Notes: generated by a model from the sequence alone, not told the origin. 35,274 nucleotides of DNA from an uncultured Candidatus Melainabacteria bacterium (GCA_949741915.1 CATJOM010000051.1:1-35274), one strand, 5' to 3'. Counted from the stretch's first letter, positions 1 to 7,360 are shown. Translations and numbers: made by a program.

Positions 1-28
1 AAAGTCTTACATCTTTTACTTGTGTCAC
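1..28 (-). CDS. 5' end of a gene running off the left edge
   Basis: Only the first nine codons are inside the window. A GTG start at 28-26 on the minus strand is preceded by a strong AAGGAG ribosome binding site (plus-strand 35-40) at a 6-base spacing, and the frame MTQVKDVRL stays open to the edge. The strong Shine-Dalgarno is the main evidence. The product cannot be named from nine residues. Confidence 0.45.
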
Positions 29-217
29 ATCAGACTCCTTTTTCTTTTAATTTCTCTTAAAAGATTAATTTTGTCTAATATGTGTTTGAACTTGGACAGA
101 TATTGAAATTTGAAAATTAAAACACAGGGTAAAAGACACTCTTTTTTTGAAAGGTAACTAGCCGGCAAATATAACTTGAGTCTTCGGGTTGGTTCCCGAC
201 TAGAAAAGGAGGTTGAT

Positions 218-298
218 ATGAATGAATTCAATTTGAGTTTATTTTTAATCTTTTTGATTCTTTATATCTTAAAAAACGGCTCTAACTCTAATAGATAG
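218..298 (+). CDS. 26-residue hydrophobic membrane peptide
   Basis: The ATG at 218 follows AAAGGAGG by about five bases, one of the best ribosome binding sites in the window. The product has a short polar start (MNEFN), an uninterrupted hydrophobic stretch of Leu, Ile, Phe and Tyr at residues 6-18, and a polar, basic tail (KNGSNSNR). It would span the membrane once. The stop codon lies inside the 3' arm of the hairpin at 273-307, and the whole gene lies between the 12-bp complementary arms at 119-130 and 348-359. This size and composition fit type I toxins and small membrane regulators; neither can be assigned from sequence alone. No homologue is recognised. Confidence 0.5.
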   Translation: MNEFNLSLFLIFLILYILKNGSNSNR

Positions 299-307
299 AA
301 CCGTTTT
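271..307 (-). terminator. Minus-strand intrinsic terminator across the peptide gene
   Basis: Arms 273-284 and 296-307 pair over 12 bp. Read on the minus strand the only imperfection is a U-G wobble, and the stem is followed by six T. Read on the plus strand the same position is a C-A mismatch. The asymmetry and the T-run both point to termination of minus-strand transcription. Such a transcript, for example from the 469-702 gene, would be antisense to the end of the hydrophobic-peptide mRNA. Confidence 0.6.
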
Positions 308-468
308 AAGCCTTCGTAAGGGCGTCCGGCAGTTTGTCCAAGCTGCCACCCTGTGTTTTTATTATAAAACATTTTTATTGATTTTTCAATCATTATTTAT
401 ATTCAACCAGTACTTGTGTAAAGCATCTGCAGACTTTTTATACTGCAACAAAGCCAGATGTAAAATAT

Positions 469-702
469 TTAAGTTTTACTGGAAAGTGACCTCATTTTTG
501 TTTCAAGCTTTTCAAATTTGTCATCCAGTATTTCAAGAAAATAGCCGACATATCCTGGCGGGGCGGGGTCGTTCAGGCTTATTTTTCTTAAGGTTTCAAG
601 AATTTTTTTGACATCAGTAAGATATCTTTTAAGTAATCTTGACCTTTTCTTTATTTGCGAAATTTCAGTTGTGTAGTTGGTTTGGGTTGTTTTTTCTGAC
701 AT
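469..702 (-). CDS. Small charged helical protein (77 residues), unknown function
   Basis: No family is recognised. The product is soluble, rich in Lys, Glu and Leu, and predicted to be mostly helical: basic helices around residues 17-42, a Pro-rich turn (NDPAPPGY, about 44-51), then a second acidic and basic helix. There is no signal peptide or membrane segment, and no strong ribosome binding site before the ATG at 702. It is divergent from the AbrB-type gene at 807 and shares a promoter region containing two TACATTGTA palindromes. Its transcript probably ends at the minus-strand terminator at 271-307. The arrangement suggests a regulator and small-protein module, but a toxin role is not shown. 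Confidence 0.55.
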   Translation of the reverse strand: MSEKTTQTNYTTEISQIKKRSRLLKRYLTDVKKILETLRKISLNDPAPPGYVGYFLEILDDKFEKLETKMRSLSSKT

Positions 703-729
703 CTTTTAGTTGTGCCTTATATTGTAATA

Positions 730-790
730 TACATTGTAAGCGTATGATAAATTGTAGCAGTTTACTATTATTTTGTCTAGTACATTGTAA
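730..790. promoter_or_regulatory. Paired TACATTGTAA operator-like sites in a divergent promoter
   Basis: TACATTGTAA occurs identically at 730-739 and 781-790. Its core TACA-N-TGTA is palindromic, and a further ATTGTAA lies at 721-727. The sites sit between the divergent starts at 702 (minus) and 807 (plus). AbrB/MazE-type proteins commonly bind palindromes in their own promoters, so autoregulation by the 807-962 product is a reasonable inference. Confidence 0.45.
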
Positions 791-806
791 TAGTAAAGGT
801 GAAGAT

Positions 807-962
807 ATGGAAAGGAAATTATATCGTTCAGGCAATGGTTGGGGATTATTTATAAATTCTACAATTCTCAAACTACTAAAAATAAATCCTGAAACTGATA
901 AGGTTGAGTACATTGTGGAAAATGATGTTTTAAAGATTAGAAAGGCTAAAACAGAGGAATAA
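807..962 (+). CDS. AbrB/SpoVT-type DNA-binding protein, antitoxin-like
   Basis: This 51-residue protein has the swapped-hairpin AbrB fold signature: RSGNGWGLFINSTILKLL near the N-terminus (residues 7-24), then NPETDKVEYIVENDVLKIRK. That pattern is typical of small antitoxin-like AbrB proteins that dimerise and bind their own promoter. The start at 807 is chosen because AAAGGTGAAG precedes it by a few bases and because the family begins with this motif. The frame is open as far as 639, but that extension has no family resemblance. It is divergent from the helical protein at 469-702 across two identical palindromes. No toxin of a known family lies next to it. Confidence 0.8.
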   Translation: MERKLYRSGNGWGLFINSTILKLLKINPETDKVEYIVENDVLKIRKAKTEE

Positions 963-1199
963 TAAGGGTTTTGTTAGCCGTTTAGAAACTTTAAATTAAT
1001 AAAGAAAACAAATTAAAGGCGCAGCTTTAGTTGTGCTTAAAACCTTATAAATTGATTGAGTAAGTAAAAATTGTGTAGGTATATTTAGCCTCAGCACCAT
1101 ACAAAATTTGCAGCCTAAAAACTGCATAGCTGCATAAAAACTTAAAATTTCGCCCTAAAATTATGCCGCAGTGTATTTGGGCCCTAAACAGAGCAGAAG

Positions 1200-1218
1200 T
1201 TTGCATAATTTATGCAAA
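1200..1218. repeat. Perfect 9-bp inverted repeat downstream of dnaB
   Basis: TTTGCATAA and TTATGCAAA are separated by one base, eight bases beyond the dnaB stop. No T-run follows on either strand, so it is a 3' end hairpin or protein site rather than a standard intrinsic terminator. Confidence 0.4.
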
Positions 1219-1225
1219 ACGAATC

Positions 1226-2590
1226 CTATCCTTCTTCCGGGCGTTTAATTGGGTTTTTAAATCTTGTTGTAGAACCTTGAAATAGCAGGTCAAATTCGCC
1301 TGTCGGGCCGTTTCTTTGTTTAGCTATGATAATTTTTGCTTTATTTTTTACCTCGGGATTATCCTTATCATAGTATTCTTCCCTGTAAATAAACATTACA
1401 ACATCGGCGTCCTGCTCGATTGCGCCGGATTCTCTAAGGTCTGAGAGCATTGGTTTTTTGTCGCTTCTGTCTTCAACCTTACGAGATAGCTGGGAAAGCG
1501 CTATAATAGGCACATTCAGCTCTCTTGCAAGAGATTTTAAGCCCCTTGAAATTGATGAAATTTGCTGGGTTCTATCCTGAGAGCTTCTATCCTCAATTAA
1601 TTGCAGATAGTCAATCATTATCATCCCAAGGTCTGGGTAATTCATCTTTAGGCGGCGGCATTTTGCACGAATGTCTGAAACGCTCACACCTGCTGTATCA
1701 TCAATTAAAAGCGGGGCAAGGTGCAGGTCATTTAAAACGCCTGAAATCCTTTGCCATTCAGCGGGCTGCAGTTCCCCTGTTCTTGCCCTCTGGGCATCTA
1801 TTTCAGCCTCTGCACATAAAACCCTCTGTGTCAATTGAATTTTTGACATTTCAAGCGAAAATATTGCAACTGGCACCTTGGATCTTATTGCGATATTTTG
1901 CGCAATATTAAGCGCAAAGGCAGTTTTCCCCATTGATGGACGCGCTGCCAATATTAATAAATCTGATTTTTGAAACCCTGCTGTCATGGCATCAAGTTCG
2001 TAAAAGCCACTTGGCACACCGGTATAAGAGCCCCTGTTTGTGCATCTGTATTCTAATTGCTCCATTGTTTCATACAACAGGCTGCTAAGTGCTTCCATCT
2101 GTGAAGAGCTTTTTTGCTGGGCTATTTCAAAGATTAATTTTTCTGCAGTTTCAAGCGAAATTTTCGATTCTGGATTCTTAAAAGTTTCCTCAATTATCGT
2201 GCTGCCTGCTGAAATCAGCTGTCTTTTTGTTGCATTTTCCTTAATAATATTTGCATAATATTCCACGTTTGATGTTAACATTGTATCCATCATCAAATCG
2301 TTCAAATATTCTCTGCCACCAATATTTTCAAGCTGGTTTTTGGCACTGAAATATTCCCCGACAGAAAGTGCATCCACAGGCTTATTCTGGTTAAAAAGGT
2401 TAAACATAGCCTCATAAATTAGTTTATTTTTGGGGTTGTAAAAACTATCAGGCGTTAAAATTTCAACAACACGGTTTAAAACATCGCCAGAGTTTATTAA
2501 AATAGCCCCAAGGACTGATTCTTCCGCCTCTAAATTATGCGGGGGAAGCTTTTTTGTAAATTTCTTATTTGCCTCAAGCTCAACTACCAT
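1226..2590 (-). CDS. dnaB: Replicative DNA helicase DnaB
   Basis: This 454-residue protein has the normal length for the hexameric helicase that unwinds DNA ahead of the replisome and recruits primase. The N-terminal domain (about 16-120, beginning PPHNLEAEESVLGAIL) is followed by the RecA-like motor. The Walker A motif is ARPSMGKT at 216-223, the Walker B strand ends at Asp327 (MIMIDYLQ), QLSR is at 367-370, and the C-terminal AKQRNGPTG at 423-431 contains the arginine-finger region. There is no intein. On the minus strand a TATAAT box lies about 40 bases upstream, and AAGGA sits in a short leader, somewhat far from the ATG. It is transcribed away from radA and stands alone, without the usual rplI neighbour. 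Confidence 0.97.
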   Translation of the reverse strand: MVVELEANKKFTKKLPPHNLEAEESVLGAILINSGDVLNRVVEILTPDSFYNPKNKLIYEAMFNLFNQNKPVDALSVGEYFSAKNQLENIGGREYLNDLMMDTMLTSNVEYYANIIKENATKRQLISAGSTIIEETFKNPESKISLETAEKLIFEIAQQKSSSQMEALSSLLYETMEQLEYRCTNRGSYTGVPSGFYELDAMTAGFQKSDLLILAARPSMGKTAFALNIAQNIAIRSKVPVAIFSLEMSKIQLTQRVLCAEAEIDAQRARTGELQPAEWQRISGVLNDLHLAPLLIDDTAGVSVSDIRAKCRRLKMNYPDLGMIMIDYLQLIEDRSSQDRTQQISSISRGLKSLARELNVPIIALSQLSRKVEDRSDKKPMLSDLRESGAIEQDADVVMFIYREEYYDKDNPEVKNKAKIIIAKQRNGPTGEFDLLFQGSTTRFKNPIKRPEEG

Positions 2591-2852
2591 ATTGTTTTTA
2601 GTGCATTTCCTTCCCAGTTAATAAAATTATAAAATAAATGCACATGACATGCAAATTAGAATTATTTTTCAGTCTTTAAATATTTTTCTTTGCAAGAAAG
2701 GCTGGATGTGAGCCAGTCTTAGCCTGCTTAAAAAATGGCATTGATTTTGCGGGAAACTATTGCAGGGCAAGGTTTTATACTATTTTATAATCTAAAAAAC
2801 GCATATAGGTGATTTCTGCTGTAAATATGCCTTAATGTATTGTTATATCTGC

Positions 2853-2881
2853 AAAAAAAAGGAACCGATTTTCTCAGTTCC
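2853..2881 (-). terminator. Orphan minus-strand intrinsic terminator
   Basis: On the minus strand an 8-bp stem (GGAACTGA with TCGGTTCC, one U-G wobble, five-base loop) is followed by eight T. On the plus strand the wobble becomes a C-A mismatch and there is no T-run. No minus-strand gene lies upstream: radA is on the opposite strand. It therefore marks the 3' end of an unannotated minus-strand RNA starting somewhere in 2885-3108 or within radA. Confidence 0.65.
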
Positions 2882-3092
2882 ACTGTATTGCCATCACCAG
2901 TTAGATATAAATTGCATAAAATATTGTGTTGATAGTTTAATACTAGATTATTTTTCAAATTTTCGTAATTACCCGTAAGTTAGAAATTTATCAAACTAAA
3001 GTATAAAGCACGTGCGTGTTTACCCTGTGAAAATGCGCGTTATTTCTTGTTTTAAGGATATTTCACGCAAAAAATTTTAAGGTAAGATTTTA

Positions 3093-3101
3093 TGATATAA
3101 T
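3093..3101 (+). promoter_or_regulatory. Extended -10 promoter giving a leaderless radA mRNA
   Basis: TGATATAAT is a TGn extended -10 with a perfect TATAAT at 3096-3101. Seven bases separate it from the ATG at 3109, so initiation would fall at or within one base of the start codon. No Shine-Dalgarno is present between the box and the ATG. The -35 region is poor, as is usual with extended -10 promoters. Confidence 0.65.
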
Positions 3102-3108
3102 TTTTGTT

Positions 3109-4515
3109 ATGGCTAAAGTAAAATCAAAGTGGGTCTGCCAAAATTGCGGCTATGAGACGGTTTCATACCTTGGAAGATGTCCTGATTGCGGACAGTTTTC
3201 AACAATGACAGAAGAAATCAGCCAGGCCAAGGTTGAAATAAAGACGAATTCACCCTCAAATGCGCTTGTGGCTGGCGATTTAGGGTACAGCAAAATAAAT
3301 GAAATAAAGCTTGATGAAACCATCAGGGTAAAATCCGGAATTGATGAATTAGACAGAGTTTTAGGTGGAGGATTTGTAGAAGGTAGTTTGATTTTGCTTG
3401 CAGGCGACCCTGGCATAGGCAAGTCTACCTTGGTTTTGCAGGCTGCAAAAAATATTGGGGATGCCAACCACAAAATTTTATATATTTGCGCAGAAGAATC
3501 GCCAAGCCAGGTAAAACTAAGAGCAGAGAGGCTTGGGGCGAATTCTGAGAACTTATATGTAACAGCACAGAACTGCCTTGAAGAGGTAGTGAAGCAAATT
3601 GATGAATTAAAGCCGGATTTTTTGGTGGTTGACAGCATTCAATCAGTATTTAGCGCGCAAATAACAAGCTCTTCGGGCACTGTGTCGCAAATTCGTGAAT
3701 GTACAAATTTATTGATGAGAATAGCAAAGACCAAAACCCTTACTACAATTGTGATTGGACACGTGACAAAGGAGGGAAACATTGCAGGGCCTAAGGTTCT
3801 GGAGCATATGGTCGACTGCGTGATAAATTTCGAAGGAGACAAATTTCGCACATACAGAATGCTTCGGAGTATAAAAAACCGTTTTGGCACCACAAGCGAA
3901 GTGGGTGTTTTTTCAATGAACGACGATGGTTTGGCCGAAATAAAAAATCCGTCTGAATTGTTTTTATCCGAGCGTGAAGAACAAAATTGTCCCGGCTGTA
4001 CTATAATAGCAACCGTGGAAGGCACGCGTACACTGCTTTTAGAGGTTCAGGCACTTGTTGGGAATACCCCATATCCAAGCCCCAGGCGGGTTGCACGCGG
4101 TGTGGAATATAACAGACTCCTTCAAATTCTTGCGGTTCTAGAAAAGCGGGTGGGGCTAAACCTAAGCAAACAGGACGTTTACATTAATGTGACAGGCGGG
4201 GTTGATATCATTGAACCGGCTGCAGATTTAGGGATTGCGATGGCTGTTTTAGCGTGCGTGAGGGATGTGTGCTGTAAAAAAGACCTTGTTATGATAGGCG
4301 AAATCAGCTTGTCAGGCGAAATTCGGCCTGTTGACAACCTTGAAAAACGTTTAAAAGAGGCACAAAAACTAGGTTTTAAGGAAGCTTTGATACCAAAAAT
4401 CAGCTCTGATAAACTATCTGCACAGGTTAAAAACCTGAAAATCAAGACTATACAAGTATCTAAGGTGATTGAAGCAATAACAAAATCTATGCAGCCTGAA
4501 AACGCAGTGAAATAG
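3109..4515 (+). CDS. radA: DNA repair protein RadA (Sms)
   Basis: RadA is a RecA-like, DnaB-related ATPase that promotes branch migration in recombinational repair. The 468 residues show the full architecture. A four-cysteine zinc finger (Cys10, Cys13, Cys24, Cys27) is followed by a RecA-type core with Walker A GDPGIGKST at 99-107 and the diagnostic KNRFG motif at 256-260. The C-terminal Lon-like domain contains DVYINVTGGV and IGEISLSGEIRP. Length is normal. The start at 3109 is fixed by the zinc finger and sits seven bases after an extended -10 box with no ribosome binding site, implying a leaderless message. It converges on the fliI-type gene 270 bases downstream. Confidence 0.97.
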   Translation: MAKVKSKWVCQNCGYETVSYLGRCPDCGQFSTMTEEISQAKVEIKTNSPSNALVAGDLGYSKINEIKLDETIRVKSGIDELDRVLGGGFVEGSLILLAGDPGIGKSTLVLQAAKNIGDANHKILYICAEESPSQVKLRAERLGANSENLYVTAQNCLEEVVKQIDELKPDFLVVDSIQSVFSAQITSSSGTVSQIRECTNLLMRIAKTKTLTTIVIGHVTKEGNIAGPKVLEHMVDCVINFEGDKFRTYRMLRSIKNRFGTTSEVGVFSMNDDGLAEIKNPSELFLSEREEQNCPGCTIIATVEGTRTLLLEVQALVGNTPYPSPRRVARGVEYNRLLQILAVLEKRVGLNLSKQDVYINVTGGVDIIEPAADLGIAMAVLACVRDVCCKKDLVMIGEISLSGEIRPVDNLEKRLKEAQKLGFKEALIPKISSDKLSAQVKNLKIKTIQVSKVIEAITKSMQPENAVK

Positions 4516-4785
4516 CTTGTTTTGAAGTGTTAAAATAGCTGTAATCATTGCTAATTAGATATATGCACGCATTTTGTGTGTCTAAAACACTCTAGATGTG
4601 GCAATTCGCTAAATTAATAACTTGAAAACTATTGTTAATACTGTATCTTCACGCAAGCCTGACATTTAAACACCTAATTTTAAAGGGTTTTTATTTTTAT
4701 AAAGCGTTAAAACCCTTGATATATGTGTACTTTAACACGATGCAATGTTTAATAATATGCCTTAAAACCCATTGTGGAGGGTCTT

Positions 4786-6132
4786 TTAGACATCTACATT
4801 CCGCATCATATCTTTAAGCGTCTGAATTGTTGTCTGCATAGAAACAATGTCTGTGGTTTTTTGCTGCAAAAAACCGTTAATCTGGGGCATTAATTGAATT
4901 GCGATGTCAAGTTTTGGATTTGAGCCAGTTTGATACATCCCAACGTCAATTAGGTCCTTGTTTTCACGGTACAATGACAGTAATTTACGCATTTTTCCTG
5001 CTGCCTGTTTGTGCTCAGGGTCTGTTATCGCTGTGAAAAGCCTTGAAATCGAGCCCAGAGTGTCGATTGCAGGGTAATGGTTCATCTCAGCCACTTTTCT
5101 TGATAAAAAGATGTGCCCATCCACAATTCCGCGGACGATGTCTACAATCGGGTCTGTGATGTCATCTCCCTCCATAAGGACGGTGTAAAGCGCTGTGATA
5201 GAGCCTTTTTCAGAGTTTCCTGTGCGCTCCAGCGCTCTTTGAAGCCAGCTGAATATTGATGGCGGGTAACCCTTCATTGTGGGCGGCTCTCCAAGGGATA
5301 GGCCAACCTCTCTTCCAGCCATAGCGCACCTTGTCACCGTGTCGGTCATCAAAAATACCTTTTTGCCTTTGTCTCTAAAATATTCGCAAACCGAAGTAGC
5401 TGCAAGGAGGCATTTCATCCTGATTAGAGGGGGCAAATCGCCTGTGGCACAAACAACAACGGACCTCCGCATACCCTCGGGGCCAAGGGAATCTTCCATA
5501 AATTCTTTAACTTCACGGCCTCGTTCGCCAATAAGCGCCATAACATTGACATCTGCGTCTGAATTACGTGCAATCATACCAAGGGTGGTGCTTTTGCCAA
5601 CCCCCGACCCTGCAAATAAGCCCATACGCTGACCCATGCCCATTGTAAGAAGTGAGTCAATGGCTCTAATGCCTGTAGATAGTGCATCTTTGATAATTGG
5701 GCGACTGAAAGGGTCTGGCACTGTGCCGTTTATGTTTACATATTCAGCATTTGTGATATCCATAGGATGACCGTCCATGGGCTCTCCAAGTGGGTTTATA
5801 AGCCTTCCGAGAAGGAAATCCCCGACAGGAAGCATAATAGGACCACCAGTGCTTTCTACAAGGCTGCCCTGGCCTATGCCTTCGCCGTCATATAATAGTA
5901 AAAGCTGCGCCACATCGCCTTTAAAGGCCTGAACTTCAGCCGCTTTTTTCTCGCCCGTGTAGGTTTGAATGTAGCATAAATCGCCAATTTTAAGCCCAGG
6001 CAGCTTTACATCCACGGTAAGGCCCAAAAGCTTTGATACCACGCCTTTATACTCATAAAGCTTTGTGTTTTCAATGATGTTTAGAGCCTTTGACTTGGTA
6101 TTTTGAATCTTTGAGCGAATATTTTCATCCAT
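4786..6132 (-). CDS. fliI: Flagellar/type III export ATPase, FliI/SctN family
   Basis: The 448 residues match the export ATPase related to the F1 beta subunit that energises flagellar or type III secretion. An N-terminal beta-barrel segment (about 28-95) precedes the catalytic domain. Walker A is AGSGVGKST at 174-182, GERGREV is at 202-208, the Walker B strand ends at Asp264, and the PAIDTLGSISR signature is at 354-364. The GYPPSIF segment and the C-terminal region agree with FliI rather than with ATP synthase. No fliH, fliJ or other flagellar gene lies nearby, so its partners must be elsewhere or it works alone. The start is supported by a perfectly spaced promoter that would place the transcription start on the ATG. 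Confidence 0.93.
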   Translation of the reverse strand: MDENIRSKIQNTKSKALNIIENTKLYEYKGVVSKLLGLTVDVKLPGLKIGDLCYIQTYTGEKKAAEVQAFKGDVAQLLLLYDGEGIGQGSLVESTGGPIMLPVGDFLLGRLINPLGEPMDGHPMDITNAEYVNINGTVPDPFSRPIIKDALSTGIRAIDSLLTMGMGQRMGLFAGSGVGKSTTLGMIARNSDADVNVMALIGERGREVKEFMEDSLGPEGMRRSVVVCATGDLPPLIRMKCLLAATSVCEYFRDKGKKVFLMTDTVTRCAMAGREVGLSLGEPPTMKGYPPSIFSWLQRALERTGNSEKGSITALYTVLMEGDDITDPIVDIVRGIVDGHIFLSRKVAEMNHYPAIDTLGSISRLFTAITDPEHKQAAGKMRKLLSLYRENKDLIDVGMYQTGSNPKLDIAIQLMPQINGFLQQKTTDIVSMQTTIQTLKDMMRNVDV

Positions 6133-6138
6133 ACCGAC

Positions 6139-6167
6139 ATTATACCGATTTTAGAACTGCAGGGCAA
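6139..6167 (-). promoter_or_regulatory. Promoter giving a leaderless fliI mRNA
   Basis: On the minus strand TTGCCC (6167-6162), a 17-base spacer and a perfect TATAAT (6144-6139) are followed by six bases and then the ATG at 6132. Transcription would start on the A of the start codon. No ribosome binding site is present in the six bases. Confidence 0.65.
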
Positions 6168-6237
6168 AACCAGACAAAATAATTTTATTATTTGTGATAA
6201 AATATGAATACAAATTTGAAAAAAACAGAATAATAAT

Positions 6238-6690
6238 TTGAAAAATATTGGAAAAACGTTAATATTTTTAATTTGCTTATATAGTGCATTTTTTCTTGCT
6301 GGCGGTGTGTTTGCACCAATTTGTGCAGCAGCGGGGGAATTTGAAGTGTCTGCTAAATTAACATCTTTATACATGTCTTCTTGTCATCAGGCTCCTGATA
6401 GGAGTTTTTGGTTCTTGGGATTTCCATTTGCTTTGTGCTGCAGGTGTTTAGGTTTTTATTTGGGGGTTGTGCTTTCGGGAATTTGTTCATTGCTATGCAA
6501 ATTAAAGCTAAGTTTAAGACTCTTTTTAATACTTGCATTGATTGTTATAATTGATATTTTGATGAATTTTAGTTTTGGCATAAAAAATACAGGCAATATT
6601 ATAAGATTTATAGTTGGAATAATTATGGGACTGCTTTTTGTTGTATCTATAAAATATTTATTGGAAAGGATATTATGTAAAAATGATTAA
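6238..6690 (+). CDS. DUF2085 family integral membrane protein
   Basis: The product resembles DUF2085 proteins, small membrane proteins with conserved Cys and His whose function is unknown. Visible marks are CHQAPDRSFWFLG from residue 49 and CCRCLGFYLG at 67-76. There are hydrophobic segments at about 7-27, 58-85, 94-111 and 122-140, giving about four membrane spans. The Cys-His-Gln and CxRC clusters could bind metal or haem, but that is a guess. The start is uncertain: TTG at 6238 lacks a clear ribosome binding site. A TGATAAAAT box about 30 bases upstream could be its promoter. It overlaps the next gene by 8 bases (ATGATTAA), so the two are translationally coupled. Confidence 0.75.
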   Translation: MKNIGKTLIFLICLYSAFFLAGGVFAPICAAAGEFEVSAKLTSLYMSSCHQAPDRSFWFLGFPFALCCRCLGFYLGVVLSGICSLLCKLKLSLRLFLILALIVIIDILMNFSFGIKNTGNIIRFIVGIIMGLLFVVSIKYLLERILCKND

Positions 6691-7309
6691 GAAATTTTTA
6701 ACATCAATTTTGGTTGCAGCATTTATGATGTTATGGCAAGCACCTTTGTCCGGGGCGGTTACAGCAGAGGATAACATGTCTCTCAGCGAATTTTTAAAGA
6801 CAACAGATGATATTGAGGCATCTTTTAAATATCCTTCAATGAAACTTGCTTCTCAAGAAAATACAAAAGGAAAGACGGTTTTAGAGCCCCATACCCCAAT
6901 TATAATACGTTGTGATGAAACAATTACAACAAACAATATAGTTAATGGCTCTATGGTAAGGTTTTCCGTGGTGCGTGATGTTAAAAGTAAAAATGGTAAT
7001 ATATTAATAAAATCAGGCGCACCTGTAACAGCACAAATTACTTTTTCAAAATCTAAAGGAATGATTGGAAGGTCCGGAGAAGTAACAGTTAGTGATTTTC
7101 ATACAACCGCAGTTGATGGTACATATATTCCGTTATCTGGTTCTGTGTCTGCAAAACCGGATGACAAGATGGTACTTTCAATAGTTTTAGGTGTAATTGT
7201 GTGCCCTTTATTTTTATTAATGAAAGGCGAAGAGGCGCAATTACCAGTAGGTGCTACAAAAACTGCCTATACTGTGATTGAGAACTATATTCAAACAGAA
7301 AGTTTATAG
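6683..7309 (+). CDS. Secreted or membrane-anchored protein, unknown function
   Basis: No named family is recognised. The 208-residue product starts with a signal peptide (Lys at 3-4, hydrophobic 5-20, probable cleavage near GAVTA at 24-28). A beta-rich region of about 70-160 follows. Its pattern (dipeptides of Asn-Gly, a hydrophobic strand every 8-10 residues, DVKSKNGNILIKSGAPVTAQI) resembles barrel-like domains in which a value is set and a default supplied. A second hydrophobic segment lies at 163-180, followed by KGEEAQLPVGATKTAYTV. It may be exposed on the outer face of the inner membrane. Its start overlaps the stop of the DUF2085 gene, so the pair forms an operon closed by the terminator at 7326-7360. 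Confidence 0.7.
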   Translation: MIKKFLTSILVAAFMMLWQAPLSGAVTAEDNMSLSEFLKTTDDIEASFKYPSMKLASQENTKGKTVLEPHTPIIIRCDETITTNNIVNGSMVRFSVVRDVKSKNGNILIKSGAPVTAQITFSKSKGMIGRSGEVTVSDFHTTAVDGTYIPLSGSVSAKPDDKMVLSIVLGVIVCPLFLLMKGEEAQLPVGATKTAYTVIENYIQTESL

Positions 7310-7325
7310 AAACCTTATAAAACAA

Positions 7326-7360
7326 AATGCTGATTGCATCAAAAGCAGTCAGCATTTTTT
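7326..7360 (+). terminator. Intrinsic terminator after the DUF2085 operon
   Basis: AATGCTGATTGC pairs with GCAGTCAGCATT over 12 bp with one wobble, around a seven-base loop, and is followed by six T. It starts 17 bases after the stop of the secreted-protein gene. Confidence 0.9.

Larger units (their letters stand above)
119..361 (+). other. Candidate structured RNA / type I toxin-like mRNA element
   Basis: The arms AAAACACAGGGT (119-130) and ACCCTGTGTTTT (348-359) are perfectly complementary over 12 bases and enclose 217 bases. The right arm runs into a T-rich stretch. Inside lie a small hairpin (about 178-205), the 26-residue peptide gene, a 12-bp hairpin (273-307) and a GGCAG/CTGCC hairpin (about 330-348). 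Long-range pairing of the 5' and 3' ends of an mRNA for a tiny hydrophobic peptide is typical of type I toxins such as hok and aapA. A small non-autonomous transposable element with 12-bp terminal repeats is the alternative. I recognise no known RNA family. Confidence 0.4.
2591..3108. other. dnaB-radA intergenic region with an orphan transcript signal
   Basis: 518 bases without a convincing protein gene lie between the divergent dnaB and radA. It holds the dnaB promoter near its left end, an orphan minus-strand terminator at 2853-2881 and the radA promoter at the right end. The minus strand between about 2965 and 2881 contains only two tiny frames (7 and 6 codons), so any transcript ending at the terminator is probably non-coding. 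Confidence 0.5.

Noticed and set aside
178-205. tRNA- or tmRNA-like GGTTCCCGAC segment
   Set aside because: No acceptor stem, anticodon arm or CCA-like end could be built around it.
25-231. 68-codon minus-strand frame
   Set aside because: No ribosome binding site, composition unlike a protein, and it overlaps both the peptide gene and its leader.
639-806. N-terminal extension of the AbrB-type gene
   Set aside because: No family resemblance, covers the operator repeats, and a good ribosome binding site precedes 807.
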